A stretch of DNA of 64,000 nt from assembly GCA_051209155.1 (NCBI GenBank), contig JBPJGB010000001.1; one strand, written 5' to 3'. The notes under the pieces are model-generated. The model had not been told where the DNA came from, searched no databases, and saw only the letters and a list, made by a program, of their open reading frames with translations. This DNA comes from Actomonas sp051209155 (lineage in GTDB: Bacteria; Verrucomicrobiota; Verrucomicrobiia; Opitutales; Opitutaceae). The position numbers and the translations under genes are program-made. Positions 1 to 10,612 of this stretch are shown piece after piece; position 1 is the first letter of the stretch; the number at the start of each line of letters is the position of its first letter.

Positions 1-126
1 GGCATCGCCGAGCGGCTCAACCGCCCGATCAAATGGGACCCGGTCGCCGAGCACATCGTCGACGACGCCGGCGCCAGCCGCTGGGAGGACCGCCCTCGCC
101 GCGCCGGTTACGAACTGCCCGCCTAA
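1..126 (+). CDS. Gfo/Idh/MocA-type oxidoreductase, C-terminal end only
   Basis: Reading frame 1 is open from the window edge to a TAA at 124-126 and gives 41 residues ending in GYELPA. The segment RPIKWDPVAEHIVDDAGASR resembles the conserved C-terminal tail of Verrucomicrobial and Planctomycetal NAD(P)-dependent oxidoreductases of the Gfo/Idh/MocA family, where a similar K-W-D-P motif occurs. The nucleotide-binding domain lies outside the window, so the reaction and substrate cannot be stated. The next gene starts only 20 bases later on the same strand, so the two may be co-transcribed. The family call rests on this short tail alone. Confidence 0.6.
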   Translation, partial: GIAERLNRPIKWDPVAEHIVDDAGASRWEDRPRRAGYELPA

Positions 127-146
127 ACCCTTTGCCGCCCCGTCCC

Positions 147-2042
147 ATGAAAAAACCCTTTGCTTTTCTCGCCGCCTGTTCCGTCGCGCTCAGCGCCTCG
201 ATCTCCGCCCAGGCCAGCGGCATCACCCAATTCATCGACGACCTCAACGCCGACGATTACGCGCTGCGCCAGTCCGCCCGCCTCGATTTGCGCGCCGCCC
301 TCGTCAGCGCCTCACCGCAGGAGTTGAAGTCGCTCGAACGCGAGCTGTTGCGCGCCATTGGTCCCGACCAGGACTGGGCCACGCGCGACTGGTCGATTCG
401 CATGCTCGAACTCGTCGGCACGTCGGCCGCGGTCAAACCGCTCACCCGTCTGCTCAACGACGCTGATCCGCGCATCCAGGATCTCGCCCGCCGCGCCCTC
501 TCGGCCATCCCCGACCGTCGCGCCGCCGCCGCGCTGGAGCGAGCCTTGCCCTCGCAGCCCGCGGTCTTCGCCGATGCCCTGGCTTACCGTCACGATGACG
601 GCGCGGTGCGCGAACTTGCGGCCGAACTGAAATCCGGGTCCGCCGCCGCGGCCCTCGCGCTCGGCAAGATCGGTGGCTCCGCCGCCCGCTCCGCGCTCAG
701 CGCGGCCTATGCCGGCGCCAAATCCGATGGTCCGTTCAAGCGCGACCTGGAACTGGCATTGCTGGACGCCGGCGTCGATGACGCCGCCCTCGTGCTCGGT
801 CTCGTCAACGACGGACAAAACGAGGCCATTAAGACCGCCGCCTTCGCCCGCTTGGTCGAAATCGATGAGGCCGGTGCGGCCGCCGCCTTGGCGTCGCTGT
901 TGGCGATCGAGACCGACGCATCGCTGCGCGGGGCGTTCCTCCGGATCGCCATGGGTTCCCCGCTCCAAGACACCGTGGTGGGCCGCCTCGCGACCTTGCC
1001 CGAGGCCGACCAAATCGTGGTGCTCGACAAGATCGCCGATGCCGGCCTCTCCGCCTACGAGCCGGCGGTGCTCGCGCTCCTCGCTGGTGCTTCGCCGACC
1101 CTGCAGCCGGCCGTCGTCCGCACGCTCGGTCACATCGGCAGTGATGCCAGCTTCGATCCCTTGCTCGCGCTTTACCTCGCCAATGAACGTGACCGCGATG
1201 TGACCGCCGCTTTGGCCCGTCTCCAAGCCGAGTCCACCGACCGCACGCTGATCACCACCGTTGAGGGCGACGGTGAAGTCGCCGCTCGCGTCGCCGCCTT
1301 GCGCCTGCTCGTGCTGCGCAACACCGACGGCGTGTCCGATCTGGTCAACCGCCTCAGTGGATCCGACCATCCGGCCGAGCTGCGCGAAGCGGCGTTCAAG
1401 GGCATGGAAATCGTGGGCGGACCGGAGAGCGTGCGCCTGCTGCTCGAGCTCGTCCTCAATGGCGACGACCTCAAACGCGACGCACAGGGCAGCCTCAAAA
1501 AACTCTCCGCCAACCTCGCGGTGCCGGACTTCCTTTGGACCGAATATTATGCGCCCGCGCTCGCGGCCGCCGCGAGCGACGACTCCCGTCGTGACGTGCT
1601 CGTCATCGTCGATGGCAACGCCGGCGCCGCCTCGGCCGAATACCTGCAACAGCTCGTGATCGACGGCAGCCCGCTCGCGCCCGATGCGCTCAACGCGCTG
1701 CGCCGTTGGACGGATATCTCGGGCGTCGACGCCTGGGTGGCAATCGGCACCGCGGCCAACGCGACCGAGGAAACCGTCGCCATGGCCAAGCAGGGTATCA
1801 TCCGCCTGCTCAGCTCGACCCGCACCACGGGCTTTTTCCCGATCAAGGTCGAAAAGGCCGCGGCCGCGTTGCAGGCCTTTGTGGACGATCCCGACTTCGT
1901 AAAAGGCGTGGTCAAGACCTACGACCGCCCGATGCACTGGCAGACCCGCATGACCATCAGCCGACTCTTTCCGGAGTTCCTGGCCGACGAGCGCGTGCAG
2001 CCCGAAGTGCAGGAACTGCTCGACCGCGCCGCGTTCAACTGA
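147..2042 (+). CDS. Secreted HEAT-repeat protein
   Basis: The protein has 631 residues when started at the ATG at 147. That start is preferred over an upstream in-frame start because it begins with a clean signal peptide: MKKP, a hydrophobic stretch FAFLAACSVALSA and an AQA-like cleavage site. The mature part is almost entirely alpha-helical repeats rich in Ala, Leu and Asp, such as AVKPLTRLLNDADPRIQDLA. Such repeats are typical of HEAT or PBS-lyase-like scaffolds that bind proteins or nucleic acids. No catalytic domain is visible. It probably acts in the periplasm or on the cell surface. It follows an oxidoreductase gene by 20 bases and converges on the ADOP permease gene, with a strong hairpin between them. 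Specific function unknown. Confidence 0.8.
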   Translation: MKKPFAFLAACSVALSASISAQASGITQFIDDLNADDYALRQSARLDLRAALVSASPQELKSLERELLRAIGPDQDWATRDWSIRMLELVGTSAAVKPLTRLLNDADPRIQDLARRALSAIPDRRAAAALERALPSQPAVFADALAYRHDDGAVRELAAELKSGSAAAALALGKIGGSAARSALSAAYAGAKSDGPFKRDLELALLDAGVDDAALVLGLVNDGQNEAIKTAAFARLVEIDEAGAAAALASLLAIETDASLRGAFLRIAMGSPLQDTVVGRLATLPEADQIVVLDKIADAGLSAYEPAVLALLAGASPTLQPAVVRTLGHIGSDASFDPLLALYLANERDRDVTAALARLQAESTDRTLITTVEGDGEVAARVAALRLLVLRNTDGVSDLVNRLSGSDHPAELREAAFKGMEIVGGPESVRLLLELVLNGDDLKRDAQGSLKKLSANLAVPDFLWTEYYAPALAAAASDDSRRDVLVIVDGNAGAASAEYLQQLVIDGSPLAPDALNALRRWTDISGVDAWVAIGTAANATEETVAMAKQGIIRLLSSTRTTGFFPIKVEKAAAALQAFVDDPDFVKGVVKTYDRPMHWQTRMTISRLFPEFLADERVQPEVQELLDRAAFN

Positions 2043-2066
2043 GCGCGCCCAGCGGGCGTCGGCCCT

Positions 2067-2127
2067 GTGGCCGCGAGCGTGAGCGAGTGGAGTCGAACCG
2101 CGACCACTCGCTCACGCTCGCGGCCAC
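2067..2127. terminator. Perfect 24-bp inverted repeat between convergent genes
   Basis: The arms at 2067-2090 and 2104-2127 are exact reverse complements (GTGGCCGCGAGCGTGAGCGA... at the start of the left arm) separated by 13 bases. It lies 25 bases after the stop of the HEAT-repeat gene and 12 bases before the stop of the convergent permease gene, so it can serve as a bidirectional terminator. No T-run of the classic kind follows it, so it may instead be a REP-like dispersed palindrome. Confidence 0.65.
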
Positions 2128-2139
2128 TTTGCTTTTGGC

Positions 2140-4878
2140 TCATTCGCTGCGCAGCGTCGTCGCCGGGTCGACGCGCGTGGCGCGGCGGGCGGGGAGGTAG
2201 CACGCCGTCATGACGGCGGCGGCAAGGATGAGGCCGCTGCCGATCAGCGCGAGCGGGTCGCTGGGTTTCGCCTGGTAGATCATGCTCGCCAGCAGTTGGC
2301 CGGCGACGACGGCCACCACGCCGCCGAGCAGGAGGCCGACCGCGGTCTGCATCGCGCCTTGGCGCAGGATCAGGCTCATCACTTCGCCGGGCCGCGCGCC
2401 GAGGGCCATGCGAATCCCGATCTCGCGGGTGCGGCGCGCCACGGCGTGAGACTTCACGCCGTAGACCCCGACGACCGCGAGCAGCAGGGCGACCGCGCCG
2501 AAGAAACCAAAGATCATCGCGGCGAGCTCGATGAGCAGGCCGTTGACGTTGTCGTCGACGAAGCTGGCCAACGATCGGATCGTGAGCACCGGCGTGCCGG
2601 GGTCGAAGTCGCGCAAGGTCGCGCGGATGGTGTCGATCCGTTCCAGGGTCGTGGCGGTGCCGAGATGCAGGTAGATGTTGCTCGCCGGCGCTTGGCCGAG
2701 CGGTCGATAGATGCGCGGCGGCTCGGCGTCCGAGAACACGTCGTCCCGCGGACTGCGCACCACGCCGACGATCTCGAGCGCCTGCGCCGGATCCCCGCTG
2801 GCGGCAGCGTCCTCGCCGAGATAGACGCGTTGGCCGAGGGCGCTGGTTTGGCCAAAGAGCGTGCGGGCGAGGCCCTCGTCGATGATGGCGACGCCGGGAC
2901 CGTCGGCCTGCATGGCTTCGGCGCGGGTGAAAGCGCGACCGTGCAGCACGGGGATGCCGAGGAGGGAAAAGTAGTTCTCGCTCACAGCCGTGTAGCCGGC
3001 CGGGGCGCGACCATCGGTTTGCCGATCGAGCGTGATCGGCGCGGCGTCCCGCACCGGAAACACCGGTGGGTAGCCGAGCTCAAAGTTGTAGGGCACGACC
3101 GAGGCGAGTGCGACTTGGCCCTCACCGACCAACGGGGCGAGGTGATCGAGCATCGCGCGTTGCCGCGAACCGACGGCGGCTTCCGGGACATTGGCCATGC
3201 CGTAGTCGAGGTTGGCCACGAGTTGGTTCTCCTTCTTAAAACCGAGTTCCATTTTACGCGCCTCGAGCGAGCTGCGGACAAACAGCGATGCACTGAACAG
3301 CAAGGTCAGGGAAAGGCCGATCTGCAGGACCACGAGGTTGTTGCCGAGCGAGAAGAAGCGCATCCAACCGGCGCCGCGACCGGTGCGGACGCCGCCTTGC
3401 TTGAGGTCGTGGGTCAGGTCCGGGCGGGTGAGGCGCAGGGCCGGGCCCAGACTTGAGGCAAGGGTGGCGACGAGACAGAAACCGAACGTCGCCGCGACCA
3501 GCAGGGGATCGAAAAACGGGGTGATGCTCTGGGTCAGGCTGCTGGTGGCAAAGGCCTTTGTCGCGATTTCCTGGATACCGCTGTCGGCCCAGACGCTGAG
3601 AAAGAGGCCGAAGGCGCCGCCGAGCAACGCGAGCATCAGGCCCTCGGTGGTGAGCTGGCGCACGATCCGACCGCGCGACGCGCCGAGCGAGAGCCGGATG
3701 GCGATCTCCTTGCGCCGGGCGGCCCCGCGGGCGAGCACCATGTTGGCGAGATTGAGGCAGGCGATCACGAGCACGGCGGTGGAGAGGCTCAGCGACAGCA
3801 CCGCGAACAGGTTGAGGAAACTGTCGTTGGGCGGGCGCGAGCTGCCGAGGTCGGTGCGGGGCGGCGGCGATGCCACCAGTTGCCGCGGCCCGTCGTCAAT
3901 CGCCAGGGCATTGAGCCGCGCGTCGAGGATCGGCAGTCGCGCGGCGGCGTTGGCGAGGGAGATCTCCGGCGCGAAACGGGCGATCACCCCGAGCGGGTGG
4001 TGCGTGCGCACGCGCAGGCTCTCGCCGGTGTAGCGATGGTGTTCGCCGAGCGGGAGCCAGACCTCGGGTCCGACGGAGACGTGCAGCCCGACAAAACCCG
4101 GCGGCGTGATGCCGATGACGGTGTAGTCGTGTTGATTCACCCGGATCGTGCTGCCGACAAAGTTGGCCGGATAACCAAGTCGCGCCCAAAACGCGTGGTT
4201 GGCCACGGCGACCGGGATGGCGGCGTCGGGCGCGGCTTCGGCGGCGTTGAAAAACCGCCCCTGCAAGGGCTGCGTGCCGACGAGATCGAAGAAGTTCTCT
4301 GAAGCGAAACCGACGAAGCGGCGCTGTTGGTGATCCGGCACGCCGACGGCGGCGGTGGAGTAGATCGTGGCGGCGACATCGGCGAACGCATCGGTCGACG
4401 CGCGCAGCGCCTCGAACTCGGCGTAGGTGAAATGGCGGAAGTCGCGGTCGGCGCCGGCGCGACTGTTGTAGAGCGAAACCAGGTTGAGCGATTGGTCGCG
4501 CAGCAGCGGGCGCAGGACCGTGTCGCGCACAAAGGAGAACATCACGGCGTTGACGCCAATGCCCAGGCCGAGCGTGAGCACGGCGATGGCGGTGAAGCCG
4601 GGGGTGCGGCGCAGGGACTTGAGGGCGTAGAGTGAGTCTCGCCAGAAGTCGGGTAGGATGCGCCAACCCCACGCGTCGCGGCTGGCCTCCTTGGTCTGTT
4701 CGAGTCCGCCAAGAGCGACGCGGGCGGCACGCTCGGCTTCGCGGCGCGGCATGCCTTGGGACACGTTGTGCTCGATCTCCATCTCGAGGTGGATGCGCAA
4801 CTCTTCGTCGAGTTCGGACTCGGCGCGGCGGCCGAAGAGTGAGCGGAGGGCGATGCCGATGCTTTTGAACCAACTCAT
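2140..4878 (-). CDS. ADOP-family MacB/FtsX-like permease
   Basis: This 912-residue membrane protein has the architecture of Acidobacterial duplicated orphan permeases. A cytoplasmic N-terminal segment contains ESELDEELRIHLEMEIEHN and GMPRREAERAARVALGG, followed by a first transmembrane helix after RRTPGFTAIAVLTLGLGIG. A MacB-like periplasmic domain and a FtsX three-helix block (about residues 360-470) come next, then a second periplasmic domain and a second FtsX block (about 780-900). Such proteins act in the inner membrane, presumably in lipid, peptide or stress-related transport, but no ATPase subunit is encoded next to it. The PadR gene lies 13 bases upstream on the same strand, the usual partner in this family, so the two should form one operon. 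Length is normal. Transported substrate unknown. Confidence 0.9.
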   Translation of the reverse strand: MSWFKSIGIALRSLFGRRAESELDEELRIHLEMEIEHNVSQGMPRREAERAARVALGGLEQTKEASRDAWGWRILPDFWRDSLYALKSLRRTPGFTAIAVLTLGLGIGVNAVMFSFVRDTVLRPLLRDQSLNLVSLYNSRAGADRDFRHFTYAEFEALRASTDAFADVAATIYSTAAVGVPDHQQRRFVGFASENFFDLVGTQPLQGRFFNAAEAAPDAAIPVAVANHAFWARLGYPANFVGSTIRVNQHDYTVIGITPPGFVGLHVSVGPEVWLPLGEHHRYTGESLRVRTHHPLGVIARFAPEISLANAAARLPILDARLNALAIDDGPRQLVASPPPRTDLGSSRPPNDSFLNLFAVLSLSLSTAVLVIACLNLANMVLARGAARRKEIAIRLSLGASRGRIVRQLTTEGLMLALLGGAFGLFLSVWADSGIQEIATKAFATSSLTQSITPFFDPLLVAATFGFCLVATLASSLGPALRLTRPDLTHDLKQGGVRTGRGAGWMRFFSLGNNLVVLQIGLSLTLLFSASLFVRSSLEARKMELGFKKENQLVANLDYGMANVPEAAVGSRQRAMLDHLAPLVGEGQVALASVVPYNFELGYPPVFPVRDAAPITLDRQTDGRAPAGYTAVSENYFSLLGIPVLHGRAFTRAEAMQADGPGVAIIDEGLARTLFGQTSALGQRVYLGEDAAASGDPAQALEIVGVVRSPRDDVFSDAEPPRIYRPLGQAPASNIYLHLGTATTLERIDTIRATLRDFDPGTPVLTIRSLASFVDDNVNGLLIELAAMIFGFFGAVALLLAVVGVYGVKSHAVARRTREIGIRMALGARPGEVMSLILRQGAMQTAVGLLLGGVVAVVAGQLLASMIYQAKPSDPLALIGSGLILAAAVMTACYLPARRATRVDPATTLRSE

Positions 4879-4891
4879 GGCGGGCGCGCGC

Positions 4892-5224
4892 TCAGGCGGT
4901 TTCGAGGATGAGGTTCACAACCGAGGAGAAGCGGTGCCAGTTGGCGGCCTCGGCTTCCATCTGTTTCCGGCCCTTGGCGGTGAGCGCGTAATATTTCGCG
5001 CGGCGCCCGGCCTCCGAGGTGCCCCACTCGGATTTGATCAGCCCCTGTTTTTCGAGGCGGATGAGCGCCGGATACAGCGACCCCTGATTCACGCTCAGCA
5101 CATTGTCGGCGATCTGATTGATGCGTTGCTGGATGCCCCAGCCGTGGCGGCTCTCGTCGCGCAGGGCGCGGAGGGCGAGCAGGCCGAGGGTGCCTTGCAG
5201 GAGGTCGTTGGGCGAAGGAGTCAT
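4892..5224 (-). CDS. PadR-family transcriptional regulator
   Basis: The 110-residue protein is a short PadR winged-helix repressor. It has an N-terminal helix containing LLQGTLGLLALRALRDESRHG, a recognition region with SVNQGSLYPALIRLEKQGLI, and a wing with the sequence GRRAKYYALTAKGRKQM, all diagnostic for the family. A C-terminal helix would give the dimer interface. It is transcribed just ahead of the ADOP permease gene (13-base gap), so it probably represses its own operon in response to a small molecule or membrane stress. A 15-bp palindrome 12 bases upstream of its start codon is a candidate operator. The inducer cannot be read from the sequence. Confidence 0.93.
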   Translation of the reverse strand: MTPSPNDLLQGTLGLLALRALRDESRHGWGIQQRINQIADNVLSVNQGSLYPALIRLEKQGLIKSEWGTSEAGRRAKYYALTAKGRKQMEAEAANWHRFSSVVNLILETA

Positions 5225-5236
5225 GGCGCGTCGTTC

Positions 5237-5251
5237 TCTAGTTAAACTAGA
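5237..5251. promoter_or_regulatory. Candidate PadR operator
   Basis: TCTAGTTAAACTAGA is a perfect palindrome around a central base (arms TCTAGTT and AACTAGA), located 12-26 bases upstream of the padR-like start codon. A further TTCTAGA half-site lies at about 5266-5272. The position fits negative autoregulation. Binding by the adjacent PadR protein is inferred. Confidence 0.5.
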
Positions 5252-5348
5252 ACAAGTCGCCGCTCTTCTAGATGGTCAAGAGGAAAGGCGACTCACGTTC
5301 TGGGAGCGACCAGCGTCGGAGAATATTCGCGTGCGGGTTGGATGGAAC

Positions 5349-5376
5349 GACGCGGTCCGGAGGTCCGCGTCCACCT
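5349..5376. repeat. Hairpin repeat downstream of the esterase gene (copy 1)
   Basis: Arms GACGCGG and CCGCGTC surround TCCGGAGGT, followed by CACCT. Nearly the same sequence occurs at 15419-15446. Both copies lie immediately 3' of a minus-strand secreted esterase gene, so they may act as terminators or be a dispersed REP-like repeat. Confidence 0.6.
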
Positions 5377-5384
5377 GAGGATGT

Positions 5385-6806
5385 TCACTGCCGGCCCGGT
5401 GGCACGTGGTGCAGGAGGCGGTTCGCCCACGGGATGAAGTGCGTCATGTTGCTTTGGTCCTCGTGGCCGCCGTCGTGTTGGCGCCACGCGAGTTCACCGC
5501 TGAGCAGGCCCACGTTCACCGGCGGCGGGAAGGCGTCGAGGGGATCGGTGGTGTCGCCGAGGTCGCGGGCGCCGAGCAGGCGCCACACCGCGCCCGCCGC
5601 AACCGTGGCCTGATAGCTGCCGCGTTGGTCGAGCCAGAGGGCGTCGCCCTGTTCGGGGATGCCGTAGCTGATGAAGGTCGGGCGCGGCGCGCAGAGCGCG
5701 ATGAGCGAATGCGCGTCGATGGGCAGGTCATGGGCGGTCAGACTGCCGAAGCTCGCCGCGGCGGCGCCGTATTTGAGGAAGTTGCCCGCCATCCAGTGGT
5801 ATTCGCCGCTGCCGGTGATGTTCTCCAAGGTCTCGCCGAAGTTGCGGCGGTAGAGGCTGGCGCCGCCTTCGCCAGAGGAGCCCACGAGCACGACCGCAAA
5901 GCGCGGTTCGAAGGCCATGGTGACAAGGGCGGCCTTGCCGTAGCGCGAGACACCTTCGATGCCGACGCGGGCAGCGTCGACCGGGGCGTAGGTCTCGAGG
6001 TAGTCGAGTCCGCGGGCGGCTCCCCAGGCCCAGGCGCGCAGGGCGCCCCATTGTTCCGGGGTGCGGGGTTGGCCGTGGTTGGTGAGGCCGATGATGCCCT
6101 TGGTGAGACCGGCGCCATTGTCGGCTTGGATGCTGGCGGGGTTGATCGTGGCGTAACCCCATCCCGAGGCGATGAGCTGTTGATAGGATGGGGCGTGGTT
6201 GTTGCGCCAACCCGCCTTGGGTTCGGCGGCGGGATCGGCGGGGCCGGGCAGGCCGGGATCGCGCCAGGTGAACATCATGAGCAGCGGCACGGATCCAGGT
6301 GCGTCGGCGGGAGTCACGACCGTCATCTCGATGTTCACCTCAAGGGCCGGGTAAGCGGAATTATCGACGCGGCCGATGAGCTTTTGGGCGACCACCGGAA
6401 TGCCGCCCACCTGGGCGTCGTCGGCGGCGGACTCGACGACTTCCCAGGTTACGCCGGGGACCTTGGCCGGGACGCGCCCAACGATCTCGCGTTCAAAGAC
6501 GTCGGCGATCTGGGGGCGGCGTTCGATCCACCATTGGGCGGCGGTGGTGACGGGCGTGCCGCCAGCGAGTGTCAGCAGGGGCGGCAAAGTGAAGGGGTTG
6601 ACCTTGGCTTCGTCGGTGTTGGCGGCGTTGGGGTCGCCAGGCTCCGGGCGACCGTTCGGACCCCGTCGCAGTTCGGTGATGCCGAGCTGCGCCATCATGT
6701 GGGCGTGGTCGTCCGGTGTGGTCCAGGCGGAGGTGTCGATGGGCTCGGCGGCGTGAAGGGAAAGAGGGAGGCAAAGACAGGCGGCGAGGGCGCGGATCGA
6801 TTTCAT
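5385..6806 (-). CDS. CE15-like glucuronoyl esterase, secreted
   Basis: The 473-residue protein has a signal peptide (MKSIRALAACLCLPLSLHA). It resembles carbohydrate esterase family 15, whose members cleave ester bonds between lignin alcohols and 4-O-methyl-glucuronic acid side chains of xylan. Supporting motifs are FEREIVGRVP near residue 105, the nucleophile elbow GVSRYGK (Ser287), GSSGEGGAS with a candidate acidic residue at Glu313, RRNFGE, and a C-terminal HDGGHED with a candidate catalytic His at 448. Canonical CE15 enzymes have GCSRxGK; here Cys is replaced by Val. The enzyme would act in the periplasm or outside the cell. It is followed downstream by a 23-bp hairpin repeat. A related xylan or pectin acetyl esterase activity cannot be excluded. 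Confidence 0.8.
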   Translation of the reverse strand: MKSIRALAACLCLPLSLHAAEPIDTSAWTTPDDHAHMMAQLGITELRRGPNGRPEPGDPNAANTDEAKVNPFTLPPLLTLAGGTPVTTAAQWWIERRPQIADVFEREIVGRVPAKVPGVTWEVVESAADDAQVGGIPVVAQKLIGRVDNSAYPALEVNIEMTVVTPADAPGSVPLLMMFTWRDPGLPGPADPAAEPKAGWRNNHAPSYQQLIASGWGYATINPASIQADNGAGLTKGIIGLTNHGQPRTPEQWGALRAWAWGAARGLDYLETYAPVDAARVGIEGVSRYGKAALVTMAFEPRFAVVLVGSSGEGGASLYRRNFGETLENITGSGEYHWMAGNFLKYGAAAASFGSLTAHDLPIDAHSLIALCAPRPTFISYGIPEQGDALWLDQRGSYQATVAAGAVWRLLGARDLGDTTDPLDAFPPPVNVGLLSGELAWRQHDGGHEDQSNMTHFIPWANRLLHHVPPGRQ

Positions 6807-6830
6807 AAGGGGTAGGGTGCGGGGGACGCT

Positions 6831-7580
6831 TCAGCCGCGGCCGATGTAGGGCATGCCGTTGGCGATGATGGTGAGGAAGGGGACGTTGACCGTGGGCGGC
6901 AAACTGGCGACGTGCGCGATGGTGTCGGCCACGTGCTGCACGTCAAAGCGCGGTTCGGTGCGGGTGGAGCCGTCGGCTTGGGGCATGCCGGTGTCCATGC
7001 CGGCGGACATGTCGGTCGCGGCGTTGCCGATGTCGATCTGCCCGCAGGCGATGTCGAAGGCGCGGCCGTCGAGGGCGATGGAGCGGGTGAGGCCGGTGAC
7101 GGCGCTCTTGGTCGCGTTGTAGGCGGCGGCGTGGGGGCGCGGCACCTGGGCGGAGATGGAGCCGTTGTTGATGATGCGCCCGCCGCGGGGGGACTGCTGC
7201 TTCATGAGGCGAACGGCTTGCTGGGCGCAGAGAAACACGCCGGTGAGGTTGGTGTTCACCACGCGTTGCCACTGCTCGGGGGAGAGGTCCTCAAACGGCA
7301 CGGCCGGGGCGCTGACGCCGGCGTTGTTGAATAACAGATCGAGGCGGCCATGCGTTTGCGCGACATGGGCGAACAGCGCGGCGACCGATTCGGGATCGGT
7401 GACATCGGTCGGCACGCAGGTGGCGGCGGGACCTCCCGCCGCGGCGATGGCGACGGCGGTTTCTTCCAGCGGAGCGGCTCGGCGGCCGGCCAGCACGAGG
7501 GTCCAACCGTGGCGGGCCAAGGTGAGCGCGGTGGCGCGGCCAATGCCGGAACCGGCGCCGGTAACAAGGGCGATCTTCAT
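6831..7580 (-). CDS. SDR-family oxidoreductase
   Basis: The frame is open upstream to 7856, but the ATG at 7580 starts exactly at the Rossmann fold. It begins MKIALVTGAGSGIG, with the TGxxxGxG cofactor motif at residues 7-14, so this start was chosen (249 residues). NNAG follows in the usual place, then a catalytic Ser in NNGSISAQ and YNATK as the YxxxK motif. This is a classical NAD(P)-dependent short-chain dehydrogenase/reductase of normal length. Substrate is unknown. It lies 24 bases upstream, in genome coordinates, of the CE15 esterase start and on the same strand, so it precedes that gene in a likely operon. The 121-bp spacer to the divergent amidohydrolase should hold promoters for both. 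Confidence 0.9.
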   Translation of the reverse strand: MKIALVTGAGSGIGRATALTLARHGWTLVLAGRRAAPLEETAVAIAAAGGPAATCVPTDVTDPESVAALFAHVAQTHGRLDLLFNNAGVSAPAVPFEDLSPEQWQRVVNTNLTGVFLCAQQAVRLMKQQSPRGGRIINNGSISAQVPRPHAAAYNATKSAVTGLTRSIALDGRAFDIACGQIDIGNAATDMSAGMDTGMPQADGSTRTEPRFDVQHVADTIAHVASLPPTVNVPFLTIIANGMPYIGRG

Positions 7581-7701
7581 GGGGTAGTCGGGGAGCCAAA
7601 GGTGCAGGTCGGTCGGTGCCGAGGTCGCGGATGCTGAACGTCCCGGCGGCGTCCCGGGCTTGTGGATTGAGCCGGGCGCGCGAGCCCGCCACGGTGCGGA
7701 G

Positions 7702-8936
7702 ATGAAGCCCCTGTCGCGTCGTCGTTTTGTGGAGTGTTGTGCGGTCGGAGCGGGATGGGCGGCGAGTCGATCCTGGCTAGCCGGCCAAGACGCGACGATG
7801 GAGCTGCCGACGCCGGACGTGGTGATCACCGGCGGGCGGGTGATCGATCCGGCCAACGGGCTCGATGGTATTCACGACGTGTTGATTCGCGGTGACGTCA
7901 TTCAACACGTGGGAGCGGTCGACGTGGCCGGCTTGCGTGATCCGCTGGTCCTCGAAGCCCGCGGTCGCCTGGTGGTGCCGGGCTTGGTGGACCTGCATGC
8001 GCATGTGGGCACGGCGGAAAGTTCGCTGGGATTGCCGGTCGATGAGCTGGTGGGCGAGACCGGCGTCACGACCTGCGTGAGTGCCGGCGATGTGGGCGCG
8101 CCGGATTGGTCGCGGTTTCAGGACGACGTGCTTCGCCGGACGCACACGCGCGTTTTTTCGTTTATCCATATCTCCAACCTCGGGCTGCAGTCCTTTCCCG
8201 CGCCGGAGATGCTCGACCTGCGGGACATTGCGATCGACCGGGTGGCCGAGACCGTGGCGGCGAATCCGGAGAACGTGCTCGGCATCAAGGTGCGCGAGAG
8301 CAGTCAGGTGGTCGGCGAGAACGGCCTCGAGCCGCTGCGGCGGGCGATCACAGCGGCGGAGCGAGCCGGTGGCGGCGCGCGGGTCATGTGCCACATCGGC
8401 GATGTGCCGGGTGACCTGGCCGATCTGTTCGCTCTGCTGCGGCCCGGCGACATCGTGACGCATTGTTTCAGCGGACTCGGCAACAACATCGTGCAACAGG
8501 GCAAGCTGCTGCCGGCGGTGCGTGAGGCGCAGGCGCGGGGCGTGATTTTTGACGTCGGCCACGGCGGCGGCAGCTTCGACTACGCGGTGGCCGAGGCCGC
8601 GCTCGAGCAGGGGCTGCGCCCGCACACCATCAGCAGCGACCTGCACCGCGCCAGCATCGGCACGCCGGGCAACCCGCGGTTGCCGTGGGTGATGAGCAAG
8701 ATTCTCGGGCTGGGTTTCTCTCTCGGGGAGGTGGTCGCGATGGCGACGGCGCGCCCGGCAGGCGTGATCGGCCGTATCGAAAAATTGGGCACACTCGGCG
8801 CCGGCGCGCCGGCCGACGTGACCCTGCTCGAGCTGGTGGAGACACCGACGGAGTTTGTGGACACCACCGGCAAGCGCCGCACGGGCGAGCGGCACCTGCG
8901 CGCGGCGGGCGTGATTCGCGGCGGGCAGATCGTGGC

Positions 8937-8940
<4 letters not shown>
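7702..8940 (+). CDS. Tat-exported amidohydrolase/deacetylase-family metallohydrolase
   Basis: The ATG at 7702 starts a 412-residue protein with a Tat-like signal (SRRRFVECCAVGAGWAA). The rest is a dihydroorotase-like amidohydrolase: GGRVIDPANGLDGIHDVLIR at the N-terminal beta-sandwich, metal ligands HAH in LVDLHAHVG, and later metal-site histidines in MCHIGD and VTHCFSG. SSDLHRAS follows, and FSLGEVVAMATARPAGVIGR closes the family pattern. Members hydrolyse cyclic amides or N-acyl groups; the substrate here is unknown. Its stop overlaps the stop of the convergent carboxylesterase gene by 4 bases. An alternative start 42 bases upstream would place extra residues in front of the Tat motif and is less likely. 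Confidence 0.88.
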
Positions 8941-10481
<1,541 letters not shown>

Positions 10482-10612
10482 GGGGTGGGAGGACGCTATA
10501 TGGCGGGCTGCATCGAGAACAGAACGATCCTGCCTTATCGTTAATCGCACAACGGGCTTCCCCTCGAGCGATGACCGGATTGCATGGAGGCCTTACCCCT
10601 CACCCCTTCGTT

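Noticed and set aside
312..1937. Long minus-strand frame antisense to the HEAT-repeat gene
   Set aside because: It is rich in Arg, Gly and His, lacks domains, and is explained as a shadow of high-GC codon bias. The same applies to other long antisense frames, for example 44671-46428 and 46367-48595.
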